Shown one piece after another: positions 20,955-31,508 of a stretch of DNA of 64,000 nt (its first letter is position 1; every line of letters begins with the position of its first letter). Where the stretch lies: positions 1-64,000 of the forward strand of contig NZ_CP038155.1 in assembly GCF_013460135.1 (NCBI RefSeq). Direction: 5' to 3'. The notes under the pieces are model-generated. The model ran no database searches, was not told the origin of the DNA, and worked only from the letters and a program-made list of their open reading frames with translations. The position numbers and the translations under genes were made by a program. The DNA is from Arsenophonus endosymbiont of Aphis craccivora (GTDB lineage: Bacteria > Pseudomonadota > Gammaproteobacteria > Enterobacterales > Enterobacteriaceae).

Positions 20955-22319
20955 TGCAAGCGACTATTTTACAAAAAATTATTGCAGATAAGATGACATA
21001 TTTAGCGGCAAGAAAATTAAAGCAACCATTAATTAGCTTTATTGGGCAAATTACGCCAAGTGAACGCCATTTTTATACTGCTCTTTCGAAAAGCTATCCG
21101 GCATTTATTCTGGAATGTAAAAAGGCTTCACCATCGAAAGGCATTATTCGTCATCACTTTGATCCTGTACAAATTGCTAAAGATTACCAACATTATGCAA
21201 CAGCAATATCAGTGTTAACTGATGAAAAATATTTTCACGGCAGTTTTGATTACTTACACCTGGTGAGTAACACTGTGCCACAACCAATTTTGTGCACAGA
21301 CTTTATTATTGATCCCTACCAAATCTATTTAGCTCGCTTTTACCAGGCTGACGCTATCTTATTGATGCGATCAATATTATATGACCAAACCTATCAATCT
21401 TTAGCGGCACTGGCGAATAAATTAAAGATGGGCATTCTTACTGAAGTGAGTAACGAAGAAGAGCTAAAACGAGCGGTTAGGTTAAAAGCCAATATTGTCG
21501 GTATCAATAATCGTGATCTTCGCGATCTGTCAATTGATCTAAATCGCACTAAATAATTTGCCCCACAATTAGTCGGAAAAACATTAGTCATCAGTGAATC
21601 CGGTATTGATAGCCACCAACAAATTCGTCAACTCAGTAAACAAGTTAATGGTTTTTTGATCGGCAGCGCATTAATGGGTGAAGAAAATTTAATGTTAGCT
21701 ATTCGTCGGCTCATTATTGGTGACAATAAAGTTTGTGGTCTTACTCGCCCACAAGATGCCCAAAGCGCTTATCAAGTGGGGGCGATTTATGGCGGTTTAA
21801 TTTTTGCAGACAAATCGCCACGCAAAGTAACACTTGAGCAAGCAAGAGCCGTTATAACCGCAGCCCCTCTTAACTATGTTGGCGTTTTTCAACACCAGGT
21901 AAATTACATTAATCGCTGAAATTAGTCATCAGTTAAATTTATTTGCCGTCCAGTTGCATGGTTATAAAACAGCTGCTGACATTCAGCAACTTCGTTCTTT
22001 ATTACCCACAAATTGCGAAATATGGCAAGCAGTTAATATGGCTCAATCACCACCTTGTTTCAACGCAAAAAATATCGATCGCTATTTACTTGATTATGGT
22101 GAAGGTGGCACAGGCAAAACTTTTGATTGGTCCAAACTACCTGAGAAACATCTTGATAAAATTATGTTAGCCGGTGGATTAAATGCGGACAACTGCCAAC
22201 AAGCAGCTGCGTTAGGCTGCTTAGGCCTTGATTTCAATTCTGGTGTTGAACAGCGGCCTGGCATAAAAAGTTGCCATAAATTACAGATTAACTTTGAAAA
22301 ATTGTTTGATTATTTATAA
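20954..22319 (+). pseudogene. trpC: Bifunctional TrpC-TrpF, nonsense plus frameshift
   Basis: Indole-3-glycerol phosphate synthase fused to phosphoribosylanthranilate isomerase, as in E. coli. The TrpC part is recognisable (PAFILECKKASPSKG, VGINNRDLRDLSIDLNR) but TAA at 21554-21556 ends it before VISESGIDS. The TrpF part continues (KVCGLTRPQDA) until an extra base near 21880-21915 shifts the frame; it resumes with VQLHGYKTAAD and ends LDFNSGVEQRPGIK. Two independent lesions mean both activities should be lost. Confidence 0.92.
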
Positions 22320-22369
22320 GCGTAACAATCAAATTAACAATTTAACGATCAGAACAACGGAATAAAGTA

Positions 22370-23552
22370 ATGAGTAAATTAAATCCCTATTTTGGCCAAT
22401 TTGGTGGTCAATATGTGCCTGAAATTCTTATTCCCGCACTTAACGAACTGGAACAGGCTTTCATCGAAGCCCAGCAAGATGATACGTTTCAACAACAATT
22501 TCACGATCTATTACAAAATTACGCTGGCCGTCCCCCCGCCTTAACGCTATGTCGCAATTTAACCATCGGTACTAAAACTAAACTTTATCTAAAACGAGAA
22601 GATCTATTGCATTGCGGCGCACATAAAACAAATCAAGTGTTAGGCCAGGCTTTATTAGCCAAACGGATGGGCAAAACTGAAATTATTGCAGAAACTGGCG
22701 CTGGACAACATGCCGTTGCTACAGCACTGGCTTGCGCATTACTTGGGCTTAAATGTCGCATCTATATGGGAGAGAAAGATGTCCAACGCCAATTGCCCAA
22801 TGTATTTCGGATGCAATTATTGGGAGCTAAAGTTATTACGGTAAATAATGGCTCAGCAACCTTAAAAGACGCCTGCAATGAAGCCTTGAGAGATTGGTCA
22901 GCCAGTTATAGCAACACCCACTATTTACTTGGCACCGCAGCCGGGCCCCATCCCTATCCAACGCTAGTACGCGAGTTTCAACGTATGATTGGCGATGAAG
23001 CCAAAGTTAGCTAGAGAAGGACGACTACCCGATGCCGTAATTGCTTGCGTTGGCGGAGGCTCTAACGCTATCGGATTATTCACAGCGTTTAAATCAGAGC
23101 AAAATGTACGTCTAATTGGGGTTGAGCCAGCCGGTCTAGGTATCGACTCTGGCGCCCATGGTGCACCATTAAAACATGGTCGGCTTGGTATTTACTTTGG
23201 TATGAAATCTCATCTAATGCAAACCGATGAAGGCCAAATTAAAGAGTCTTATTCTATTTCTGCCGGGTTAGATTTTCCTTCAGTAGAAACAGAGCATACT
23301 TATTTAAATAGTATTGGCCGTGCTGATTATGTCTCAATTACCGATAATGAAGCGTTATCGGAATTTAAAAAACTGGTTAATCATGAAGGTATTATCACAG
23401 CTTTAGAGTCGTCACACGCCCTGGCTTACGCCTTAAAAATGATTGAAGCAGAACCGGAAAAAGAACAACTACTGATTGTTAATATCTCCGGCCGTGGAGA
23501 TAAAGATATTTTTACTGTACAGGCTATTTTGCAAGCCAAAGGAGAGATCTAA
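22370..23552 (+). pseudogene. trpB: Tryptophan synthase beta chain, 8-base deletion
   Basis: Near full-length TrpB in two frames. The first holds the pyridoxal phosphate Lys motif [13 protein letters not shown] and runs to MIGDEAK; the second resumes at [23 protein letters not shown] with the phosphate-binding Gly/Ser loop. Compared with E. coli, eight bases are missing at about 23006. The size of the deletion makes a sequencing slip unlikely. The product would stop at 23014. Confidence 0.93.
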
Positions 23553-24197
23553 TGGAGCGTTATCAGCAACTGTTTAACACCTTAAATGCTAAAAATCAGG
23601 CCGCATTCGTCCCATTCCTCACTTTAGGAGATCCCAATGCAGAAATGTCATTAAAAATTATTGATACATTAATTGAAGCAAAAGCTGATGCATTAGAGAT
23701 TGGTATCCCTTTTTCTGATCCATTGGCTGATGGTCCAACGATTCAAAAGGCCAATTTACGCGCACTTAATGCCAACATCACACCAACATCCTGTTTTGAG
23801 TTATTATCACAGATCCGAAAAAAGCACCCTTTGATTCCTATTGGCTTATTAGTTTATGCAAATCTGATTTTTAACTATGGTATTGATAACTTTTACGCTC
23901 AATGTCAGAATGCCGGCATTGATTCCGTTTTAATCGCCGATGTACCGATGAATGAGTCCCTGCCATTTCGCACTTCAGCGTTGCAACATAATATTGCACC
24001 AATCTTTATTTGTCCTCCTAATGCTGATGACGATCTTCTACGCCAAATTGCTTTATATGGTCGTGGCTATACTTATCTACTCTCGCGTTCAGGTGTAACA
24101 GGCACAGAAAAAAAAGCCAATATTCCAGCTAGCCAGTTATTAACCAAGCTACAAGCCTACCATGCCGCCCCACCACTGTTAGGTTTTGGTATTGCTA
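23552..24197 (+). pseudogene. trpA: Tryptophan synthase alpha chain, 3' end lost at IS copy 4
   Basis: 215 codons of TrpA, with catalytic Glu in [19 protein letters not shown] and the RSGVTGTE loop, then an abrupt end at LGFGIA where IS copy 4 begins. E. coli TrpA has about 53 more residues. The missing end is not on the other side of the IS, where nagE starts instead, so it was deleted or moved. A stop inside the IS gives a 218-residue product lacking the last phosphate-binding segments. Confidence 0.93.
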
Positions 24198-25252
24198 GGC
24201 TTTGTTGAATAAATCAGAATTAGCCGCCAGGATGGCTCCCTCTGCTACAGCTGTTATCCGATCCTGACGCTGTGTGGCATACCCAACAACGTCATACGGT
24301 TCAGCGCTTTGACCATCGCCATTGCTTCACCTACCTGAGCCTCATAGTCACGCAGCCTCAGATGGCCACCCAGCAAAGTTTTTATGCGGAACATCGCTGT
24401 TTCTGCCACTGAACGCCGGTGATAACCCACTTTCTTTTTCCACATATCATTACTCCTGCTCAGACGCTGATTCGCCACCGCATGGTTACGTTCATGGTAC
24501 TTGTCCGGCCAGTATTTCGCTCCGCTTCGCGGCGGGATAAGGGGCCTGATTTTCTTTCTTAGCAACGCGTCGTGGCAGTAACAGGCGTCATAAGCACCGT
24601 CTGCTGACACTTCCCTGATTTTCCGGTGGGTTTGGTTAATCAGGCCCGGCAGTGCCTGCGCATCTGTCGTTCCGCTGAGCGATAAGTCGGCACAGATAAT
24701 CTCATGAGTCACACTGTCTGCTGCCAGATGAAGCTTGCGCCACACTCTTCGTCTGTCAGCCCCATGCTGCCTGACTTTCCATTCACCTTCGCCAAAGACC
24801 TTCAGACCGGTACTGTCGATGACCAGATGCGAGATTTCACCACGCGTTGGCGTTTTTATGCTGATGTTGACGCTCTTTGCTCGTCTGCTGACCAGCGAGT
24901 AGTCCGGACAGCACAGCGGCAAAGACATGAGTTTAAAAATCGAATCAACGAAGCCCTGTAATGCCCGGAGCGACAGGTTAAACACACGCTTCATCATCAG
25001 GACAGTGGTAACAGCCATATCGCTGTAGTAAAGCGGCCGGCCACGACCTTCAGGCGAAGAACTGTCAGTCCATCCAGCGATGGCCGACTCATCAAGCCAG
25101 ACCGTCAGGGAACCGCGTTGTCTGAGTGCCTTGTTGTACGCGGGCCAGTTGGTAATTTTAAACTTTTGCTTTGCCATGGGGACCTGATGTTGAAACGAAT
25201 TTAGCGATCAGCTCCGCCAATCACCTAAAAGTTCGATTTATTCAACAAAGCC
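24198..25252 (-). mobile_element. IS903-like insertion sequence, copy 4, at a gene-order junction
   Basis: Full 1055-bp element with perfect ends. Flanks GTATTGCTA (trpA side) and CTTTTTCGG (nagE side) are unrelated, so there is no target duplication. It joins two loci that are far apart in E. coli and truncates both genes. It is inverted relative to copy 5, which lies only 571 bp away. Confidence 0.96.
24254..25177 (-). CDS. IS903-like transposase, copy 4
   Basis: Intact 307-residue IS5-family transposase with all DDE motifs and the HLRLRDY, SVTHEI and EVSADGAY variants. Presumed functional. Confidence 0.95.
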   Translation of the reverse strand: MAKQKFKITNWPAYNKALRQRGSLTVWLDESAIAGWTDSSSPEGRGRPLYYSDMAVTTVLMMKRVFNLSLRALQGFVDSIFKLMSLPLCCPDYSLVSRRAKSVNISIKTPTRGEISHLVIDSTGLKVFGEGEWKVRQHGADRRRVWRKLHLAADSVTHEIICADLSLSGTTDAQALPGLINQTHRKIREVSADGAYDACYCHDALLRKKIRPLIPPRSGAKYWPDKYHERNHAVANQRLSRSNDMWKKKVGYHRRSVAETAMFRIKTLLGGHLRLRDYEAQVGEAMAMVKALNRMTLLGMPHSVRIG

Positions 25253-25823
25253 CTTTTTCGGCTAAACCTGTAGCTAACGATTTAGCGCCAGCCAAAAAGT
25301 TAGGAATATCATTAATACCCACCACATCAAACCAAAATACTGAATTTAATGCATGATGTAATCCAACCGAGATTAATAGACGATTAAAAAAAGCATAAAT
25401 ACCGGCACCTAATGAACCCAAATCTTTAATATTTTCACCAAACAGTACTAATGCATTATAGATAAATGGCCAAACATACATCAGAACGAAAGATAACAGG
25501 ATCATCAAAAATGAAGTCAATATAGGTACTAAACGGCGGCCACTAAAGAACGAAAATGCTTTCGGTAACTCGACACCGCTATAGCGATTATAAAGTTCCG
25601 CCGCCAATACACCAACCAATATCCCAACAAACTGATTATTAATTTTACTAAATGCTGCAGGAACTTGCTCGATAGCAATACCCATAATCATCGAATAAGC
25701 CGTTGGTGAACATAGGGTTGTTACCACTAAAAAACCGACAAAACCGGTTAATGCCGCCGAACCATCTTTATCTTTTGATAAACCATACGCAACGCCAATT
25801 GCAAATAATATTGACATATTATC

Positions 25824-26878
25824 GGCTTTGTTGAATAAATCGAACTTTTAGGTGATTGGCGGAGCTGATCGCTAAATTCGTTTCAACATCAGGTCCCCAT
25901 GGCAAAGCAAAAGTTTAAAATTACCAACTGGCCCGCGTACAACAAGGCACTCAGACAACGCGGTTCCCTGACGGTCTGGCTTGATGAGTCGGCCATCGCT
26001 GGATGGACTGACAGTTCTTCGCCTGAAGGTCGTGGCCGGCCGCTTTACTACAGCGATATGGCTGTTACCACTGTCCTGATGATGAAGCGTGTGTTTAACC
26101 TGTCGCTCCGGGCATTACAGGGCTTCGTTGATTCGATTTTTAAACTCATGTCTTTGCCGCTGTGCTGTCCGGACTACTCGCTGGTCAGCAGACGAGCAAA
26201 GAGCGTCAACATCAGCATAAAAACGCCAACGCGTGGTGAAATCTCGCATCTGGTCATCGACAGTACCGGTCTGAAGGTCTTTGGCGAAGGTGAATGGAAA
26301 GTCAGGCAGCATGGGGCTGACAGACGAAGAGTGTGGCGCAAGCTTCATCTGGCAGCAGACAGTGTGACTCATGAGATTATCTGTGCCGACTTATCGCTCA
26401 GCGGAACGACAGATGCGCAGGCACTGCCGGGCCTGATTAACCAAACCCACCGGAAAATCAGGGAAGTGTCAGCAGACGGTGCTTATGACGCCTGTTACTG
26501 CCACGATGCGTTGCTAAGAAAGAAAATCAGGCCCCTTATCCCGCCGCGAAGCGGAGCGAAATACTGGCCGGATAAGTACCATGAACGTAACCATGCGGTG
26601 GCGAATCAGCGTCTGAGCAGGAGTAATGATATGTGGAAAAAGAAAGTGGGTTATCACCGGCGTTCAGTGGCAGAAACAGCGATGTTCCGCATAAAAACTT
26701 TGCTGGGTGGCCATCTGAGCCTGCGTGACTATGAGGCTCAGGTAGGTGAAGCAATGGCGATGGTCAAAGCGCTGAACCGTATGACGTTGTTGGGTATGCC
26801 ACACAGCGTCAGGATCGGATAACAGCTGTAGCAGAGGGAGCCATCCTGGCGGCTAATTCTGATTTATTCAACAAAGCC
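25824..26878 (+). mobile_element. IS903-like insertion sequence, copy 5
   Basis: Full 1055-bp element with an exact 9-bp target duplication, CATATTATC, on both sides (25815-25823 and 26879-26887). It is a simple transposition into nagE, and removal of one duplicate restores the nagE frame at Asp-Asn-Met. Its ends share the GCCGCC variant with copies 4 and 7. Confidence 0.98.
25899..26822 (+). CDS. IS903-like transposase, copy 5
   Basis: Intact 307-residue IS5-family transposase with all DDE motifs and the GGHLSLRDY variant shared with copies 3 and 7. Being intact and flanked by a perfect duplication, this is the best candidate for a recently active copy. Confidence 0.95.
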   Translation: MAKQKFKITNWPAYNKALRQRGSLTVWLDESAIAGWTDSSSPEGRGRPLYYSDMAVTTVLMMKRVFNLSLRALQGFVDSIFKLMSLPLCCPDYSLVSRRAKSVNISIKTPTRGEISHLVIDSTGLKVFGEGEWKVRQHGADRRRVWRKLHLAADSVTHEIICADLSLSGTTDAQALPGLINQTHRKIREVSADGAYDACYCHDALLRKKIRPLIPPRSGAKYWPDKYHERNHAVANQRLSRSNDMWKKKVGYHRRSVAETAMFRIKTLLGGHLSLRDYEAQVGEAMAMVKALNRMTLLGMPHSVRIG

Positions 26879-27058
26879 CATATTATCTATAATTGCTGAA
26901 CCTGATTTCATCAGTAAAGCAGCAATAGTACTATTAGCTCCCCAGCCATTAGGATCGATCCAATAACCGATCCCCATTAAAATCGCAGCGGCAGGCAGCA
27001 CAGCGACAGGCACCATCAAAGCACGGCCTATTCGCTGTAAATAACTTAACACATTCAC

Positions 27059-27406
27059 TATGTTTTCCCCTTGAATAACCTCATTACTGAGATCTTATTG
27101 CTAAATATTATAAATATTCAATTTTTTGCATATATTATCATTAAGTAATTCAGACCCAATTATTTTGCATCACAAATTATGTCAGCTAAAGTTGTGATAA
27201 AAGTCTAAATATGACCCTGTTATTTGACTAAAATAGTGGCTAAACAAAAAACTTTTTTTTCATGAAAAATATCTTCTTTTACTAGAATTCAGGCGTTAAT
27301 AAATAGACAATCTTTGAGTTATAAAAACTCAAGTAATAACAAAGAATAATACAAAATTATTAAAATATAGCTGATATGAAACAAAATTAAGTGAGGTAAA
27401 AAAATA
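27059..27406. promoter_or_regulatory. Divergent nagE-nagB control region
   Basis: 348 bases between divergent nagE and nagB, as in E. coli, where NagC and CRP act. A possible NagC-type operator lies at 27158-27180: ATTATTTTG and CAAATTAT flank CATCA as an imperfect palindrome. A TGTGA half-site near 27193 might belong to a CRP site but has no good partner half. nagB has a GTGAGG ribosome site. Since nagC itself is broken, repression is probably relaxed. Confidence 0.4.
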
Positions 27407-28215
27407 ATGAGGCTTATTCCTCTAACAGCAGCAAAAGATGTCGGTCTTTTTTCCGCCAATTACATTGCAAACAAAATTAATCAATTTAATCCAACGGATA
27501 CACATCCATTTGTATTAGGGCTGCCCACAGGCGGAACACCACTAGCTACCTACCATGAGCTAATTAATCTCTATAAAGCAGGTAAAATTAGTTTTAAACA
27601 TGTAGTTACTTTTAATATGGATGAATATGTCGGCATCCCAAAAAATCATCCACAAAGCTATCATACTTTCATGTATGAAAATCTGTTTAACCATATTGAT
27701 ATTACAAAAAATAATATTAATTTACTCGACGGTAATGCAAAAGATATCGACGCTGAATGCAAACGTTACGAAAATAAAATTAAGTCTTATGGTAAAATAC
27801 ATCTATTTATGGGAGGCGTTGGTAGTGATGGCCATATTGCTTTCAACGAACCTGCTTCATCTCTTTCTTCTCGCACCCGGATCAAAACGTTAACACCAGA
27901 AACCCGACAGGCAAATTCTCGTTTTTTTGATAACAATATTGATATGGTGCCTAAATATGCTGTCACTGTTGGGGTAGGGGAACCCTACTTGATGCGGAAG
28001 AAATTTTAATCTTAGCAACCGGTGCAAATAAAGCATTAGCCGTTGAGGCTGCGTTCGAAGGTTCGATTAACCATATGTGGACGATTAGCTGCCTACAAAT
28101 GCATGCAAAATCGGCTTTAGTTTGTGATGAACCAGCAACCATTGAGCTAAAAGTAAAAACTTTAAAATATTTTTGTCAATTAGAATCTGACATCATTAAT
28201 CAATTTGCTAGTTAA
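27407..28215 (+). pseudogene. nagB: Glucosamine-6-phosphate deaminase, frameshifted
   Basis: Matches NagB (E. coli 266 residues) over its whole length. The first frame has [18 protein letters not shown] and [17 protein letters not shown] and runs to AVTVGVG. Two extra bases near 27980 shift the frame to an early stop at 28009; the other frame continues [19 protein letters not shown] and [15 protein letters not shown]. NagB converts glucosamine-6-P to fructose-6-P, so entry of amino sugars into glycolysis is probably lost. Confidence 0.92.
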
Positions 28216-28309
28216 ATTAAAATAGCAAAATTCAATATAATAAACAAAAAAATACAAAAAATTCGATAAATTATACTATTTTTTAGCCATTATAGAAAAG
28301 TAAAATATC

Positions 28310-29470
28310 ATGTATGCATTAATCAACTGCATTATTTACACAGGTTATGAACGACTGGACAATCATGCTGTTATTATTGAAAAAAAACAGATAAAACAAG
28401 TTTGTCCAATTGCAGAATTACCTCAGGATATTGAAATTCATGATTTACAAAATGCGATCCTAGCGCCGGGATTTATTGATCTACAAGTTAATGGCTGCGG
28501 TGGTGTACAGTTCAATGATAATCCAGCAAATATCTATATTCAGACGCTGGAAATTATGCAAAAAACAAATGAACGAAATGGCTGTACCAGCTTCCTGCCT
28601 ACATTGATCACCAGCCCTGATCCGCTGATTAAAACAGCAATAGAGACGATGCGTGACTACCTGGCCAAATATAAAAACCAAGCATTAGGGCTACATATTG
28701 AAGGGCCTTACATTAACCCAGTCAAAAAAGGTACCCACAATGTTGAATATATTCGTCAGCCTTCTGCCGAAATGATCAACTATCTATGTCAAAATGCCGA
28801 TGTGATCACTAAAATTACCTTAGCACCAGAAATAGTTGCAGAAAAATATATTCACCAATTAGTTGAAGCCGGTATTGTTGTTTCAGCAGGCCATTCCAAT
28901 GCCACTTATGAAGAAGCACAAAATGGCTTCAAGGCAGGTATTCAATTCTCAACCCATATTTTCAATGCCATGCCTGCTATTTCAGGTCGAGCCCCGGGAT
29001 TAGTGGGTGCTATTTACAACACTCCTAATGTATATGCAGGAATTATTGCCGATGGATTACATGTTCACTGGGCTAATATTCGTGACAGTAAACAATTAAA
29101 AGGCGATAAATTAGTTCTAGTAACAGATGCCACCGCACCTGCTGGCCTGGATTCTAATGGCAGTGAAATGGATTATTTTACCTTTGCTAGTAAAACCATA
29201 TATTATCGCGATGGATTATGTGTTGATAAAAATGGTACATTAAGTGGTTCATCCTTAACGATTATAGATGCTGTCAAAAATATCGTTGAACATGTAGGTA
29301 TTGCATTAGATGAAGCATTACGAATGGCCACACTTTATCCAGCTCGTGCTATTGTTGTTGACAAAAAACTTGGGAGCATAGAAAAAGATAAAGTTGCAAA
29401 CCTTATCGTATTTGATCACGACTTCATCATCCGCAAAACCATTCTTAATGGCCGTGAAATAAAACTGTAA
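28310..29470 (+). CDS. nagA: N-acetylglucosamine-6-phosphate deacetylase
   Basis: 386 residues (E. coli 382), amidohydrolase fold. Recognisable motifs: [14 protein letters not shown] near residue 55, [16 protein letters not shown] with the metal-binding Glu, [11 protein letters not shown] with a metal His, and the catalytic Asp in [10 protein letters not shown]. It removes acetate from GlcNAc-6-P. It is the only nag gene here with an open frame, which suggests it is kept for wall recycling or UDP-GlcNAc synthesis; this is inference. Confidence 0.94.
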   Translation: MYALINCIIYTGYERLDNHAVIIEKKQIKQVCPIAELPQDIEIHDLQNAILAPGFIDLQVNGCGGVQFNDNPANIYIQTLEIMQKTNERNGCTSFLPTLITSPDPLIKTAIETMRDYLAKYKNQALGLHIEGPYINPVKKGTHNVEYIRQPSAEMINYLCQNADVITKITLAPEIVAEKYIHQLVEAGIVVSAGHSNATYEEAQNGFKAGIQFSTHIFNAMPAISGRAPGLVGAIYNTPNVYAGIIADGLHVHWANIRDSKQLKGDKLVLVTDATAPAGLDSNGSEMDYFTFASKTIYYRDGLCVDKNGTLSGSSLTIIDAVKNIVEHVGIALDEALRMATLYPARAIVVDKKLGSIEKDKVANLIVFDHDFIIRKTILNGREIKL

Positions 29471-29485
29471 CGAGCATATATACTG

Positions 29486-30706
29486 ATGAGTAACAATTAC
29501 ATCTTGAAGCAAATTGGTAATATTGATTTAGTTAAACAATTAAATAGTGCTGTTGTATATCGAATTATTGATCAAAATGGCCCTATTTCTCGAATTCAGA
29601 TCTCAGAACAAAGCCAGTTGGCGCCTGCTAGTGTAACCAAAAGAACCCGCCAACTACTGGAGCGTGGTTTAATTAAAGAAGTCGCTCAACAAGCCTCTAC
29701 CGGTGGTCGCCGACCAATTTCAATTATTTCTGAACATCATATTTTTCATAGCATCGGTGTCAGATTAGGCCGTCGTGACTGTACATTAGCGCTTTGCGCC
29801 TTAAACGGCAAAATGCTCGCCGAAGCGCATTCACCCTTACCAGAAACCGGTCAACAAGAAACAGAAAATCATTTAATTGCCGCCATTTAAAATTTCATTC
29901 AACAACATCAACGCCCTAATCGCTAGTTGATTGCTATTTCAGTTATTTTACCTGGCTTAGTCAATCCACAAGCAGGAATTGTCCATTATATGCCCCATAT
30001 AAAAGTACATAACTGGCAATTGCTGCGTAATCTGAAAGAGCATTTCAAAATAACCTCTTTTATCGGTCACGACATTCGTAGTTTTGCACTGGCAGAACAT
30101 TATTTCGGCGCTACACAAAATTGCGCCGATTCAATTTTTGTACGCATCCATCATGGCGCTGGTGCAGGTGTGGTTATGGGTGGTGAAATTTTATTGAACA
30201 ACCGTTACAATCTGGGTGAAATTGGCCATATACAAATAGATCCATTAGGAGAACGTTGCCATTGTGGTAACTTTGGTTGTCTAGAAACCGTTGCAGCTAA
30301 TAGCGCTATTGAAAATAGAATTAGGCAACAACTTGACCAAAATTATCCGAGCCAATTAAAATCAAATAACTGTTCTATTAAAGCAATTTGCCAGGCGGCA
30401 AATAAAAACGATCCGTTAGCAATTGAAGTAATTAAACACGTAGGCCATCATCTTGGTAAAGCAATTGCCATTATTATTAACCTATTTAATCCGCAAAAAG
30501 TGGTCATTGCAGGAGAAATTACAGCAGCTGAAAAAGTTCTCCTACCCGCCGTGCAAAACTGTATCAAAACCCAAGCGCTAAAAGATTTCCGCAATGATTT
30601 ACCGATTGTTACTTCACAACTGGTACATAATTCAGCTATTGGCGCTTTCGCCTTAACTAAACGTGCTATGTTAAATGGTGAACTTTTACAACATTTGCTT
30701 GAATAG
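29486..30706 (+). pseudogene. nagC: NagC repressor (ROK family), two nonsense codons
   Basis: Full-length NagC-like reading frame (about 406 codons) with TAA at 29888-29890 and TAG at 29924-29926. The first 134 residues hold the winged helix-turn-helix (RIQISEQSQLAPASVTKRTRQLLERGLIKE) region; the rest holds the ROK sugar-binding domain with the zinc motif CHCGNFGCLE. Only a DNA-binding fragment without the effector and dimer domain could be made. E. coli NagC represses nag genes and activates glmUS. Confidence 0.93.
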
Positions 30707-31145
30707 CAATAGCGTTGTAATACATTTATCTATGCTTTTACTAGCGCGAATATAAAGAATTTATGGTGCCACTCACATTTATCTTTTATTTTAATAGACA
30801 ACAGCAATTATTAATCACTGCAAACTAGCTGCATAGATATACAATATTACGCGCTAATTTGTTTACTTTTGCCCACTGATAAGTTGCTCAATGGCCATCA
30901 ACATTTTATCGCAAGATACCAATAAGATGCTTTTGGTTGTTAATGGAAATTATCACTACCATTGAAATAAAAAGCATCGCTTCACTTCATGAGCAAAAAT
31001 ATCTTAACATAATTAGCTTTTATATTTAACATATCAAGCTATTATTATTTGGCGACCACGTCGTTATTTTTTATCGATTTTATCGACAAAATGATTACAA
31101 CCCAAACAAACAGATACTTTTCTGTAGAAATCGTAAAAAAATCAG
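30707..31145. other. Gene-free nagC-tRNA spacer
   Basis: About 440 bases without a supported gene. In E. coli umpH and asnB lie between nagC and the tRNA cluster; I see no trace of either. The right end leads into the tRNA promoter. Confidence 0.5.
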
Positions 31146-31174
31146 TTGACGACTAGGGTCGATATACGCATAAT
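31146..31174 (+). promoter_or_regulatory. tRNA operon promoter
   Basis: TTGACG at 31146-31151, a 17-base spacer and CATAAT at 31169-31174, followed by a G+C-rich stretch (TGCGCCCCGC) like the discriminators of growth-rate and stringently controlled stable RNA promoters. The first tRNA starts 39 bases after the -10. Confidence 0.75.
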
Positions 31175-31212
31175 TGCGCCCCGCAACGCCGATAAAGGTT
31201 ATGCAAAAAGAT

Positions 31213-31289
31213 GGCTACGTAGCTCAGCTGGTTAGAGCACAGCACTCATAATGCTGGGGTCACAGGTTCGATTCCCGTCGTAGCCACCA
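31213..31289 (+). tRNA. metT: tRNA-Met (CAU), elongator
   Basis: 77 nucleotides with encoded CCA. Acceptor stem GGCTACG/CGTAGCC, anticodon loop CTCATAA, T-loop TTCGATT. Nearly the same as E. coli metT, and in the same place at the head of the cluster. Confidence 0.95.
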
Positions 31290-31294
31290 TATTT

Positions 31295-31379
31295 GCGGGA
31301 GTGGCGAAATTGGTAGACGCACCAGATTTAGGTTCTGGCGCCGCAAGGTATGCGAGTTCAAGTCTCGCCTCCCGCACCA
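31295..31379 (+). tRNA. leuW: tRNA-Leu (UAG)
   Basis: 85 nucleotides with encoded CCA and the long variable arm of a class II tRNA. Acceptor stem GCGGGAG/CTCCCGC, anticodon loop TTTAGGT, T-loop TTCAAGT. Corresponds to E. coli leuW. Confidence 0.95.
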
Positions 31380-31408
31380 TTATTTATAAAAATTATTTAT
31401 ATTCTCGT

Positions 31409-31483
31409 TGGGGTATCGCCAAACGGTAAGGCACCAGGTTTTGATCCTGGCATTCCCAGGTTACAATCCTGGTACCCCAGCCA
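31409..31483 (+). tRNA. glnU: tRNA-Gln (UUG), copy with abnormal T-loop
   Basis: 75 nucleotides with encoded CCA; stems and anticodon (TTTTGAT loop) are intact. The T-loop is TTACAAT where the next copy and most tRNAs have TTCGAAT, so positions 56 and 57 are A and C instead of C and G. C56 normally pairs with G19 to hold the elbow. The D-loop also differs (AAACGG for AAGCGG). This copy is probably unstable or non-functional. Confidence 0.85.
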
Positions 31484-31508
31484 TATTATAGATATTAGTT
31501 TATCCAGT

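Larger units (their letters stand above)
25253..27058 (-). pseudogene. nagE: GlcNAc-type PTS permease, split by IS copy 5 and truncated at IS copy 4
   Basis: N-terminal part (26879-27058) starts MNVLSYLQRIGRALMVPVAV and ends IIDNM at the IS; the next part (25253-25823) resumes in frame as SILFAIGVAYGLSKDKD and runs through GRRLVPI and LISVGLHHALNSVFWFDVVG. This is the EIIC membrane domain of the glucose/GlcNAc PTS family. The rest of EIIC and the EIIB and EIIA domains, if present as in E. coli NagE, are missing beyond copy 4. Divergence from nagB supports NagE over PtsG. Confidence 0.88.

Noticed and set aside
24198-26878. IS copies 4 and 5 as a composite transposon carrying a cargo gene
   Set aside because: The segment between them is just an internal piece of nagE; copy 5 has its own target duplication inside nagE, so it is a single insertion.
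17783-30706. Stop-codon reassignment as an explanation for in-frame TAG and TAA in trpE, trpC, nagC and nrdF
   Set aside because: Both TAG and TAA are involved, they replace different residues, many intact genes use TAA, TAG and TGA as ends, and the same operons also carry indels.
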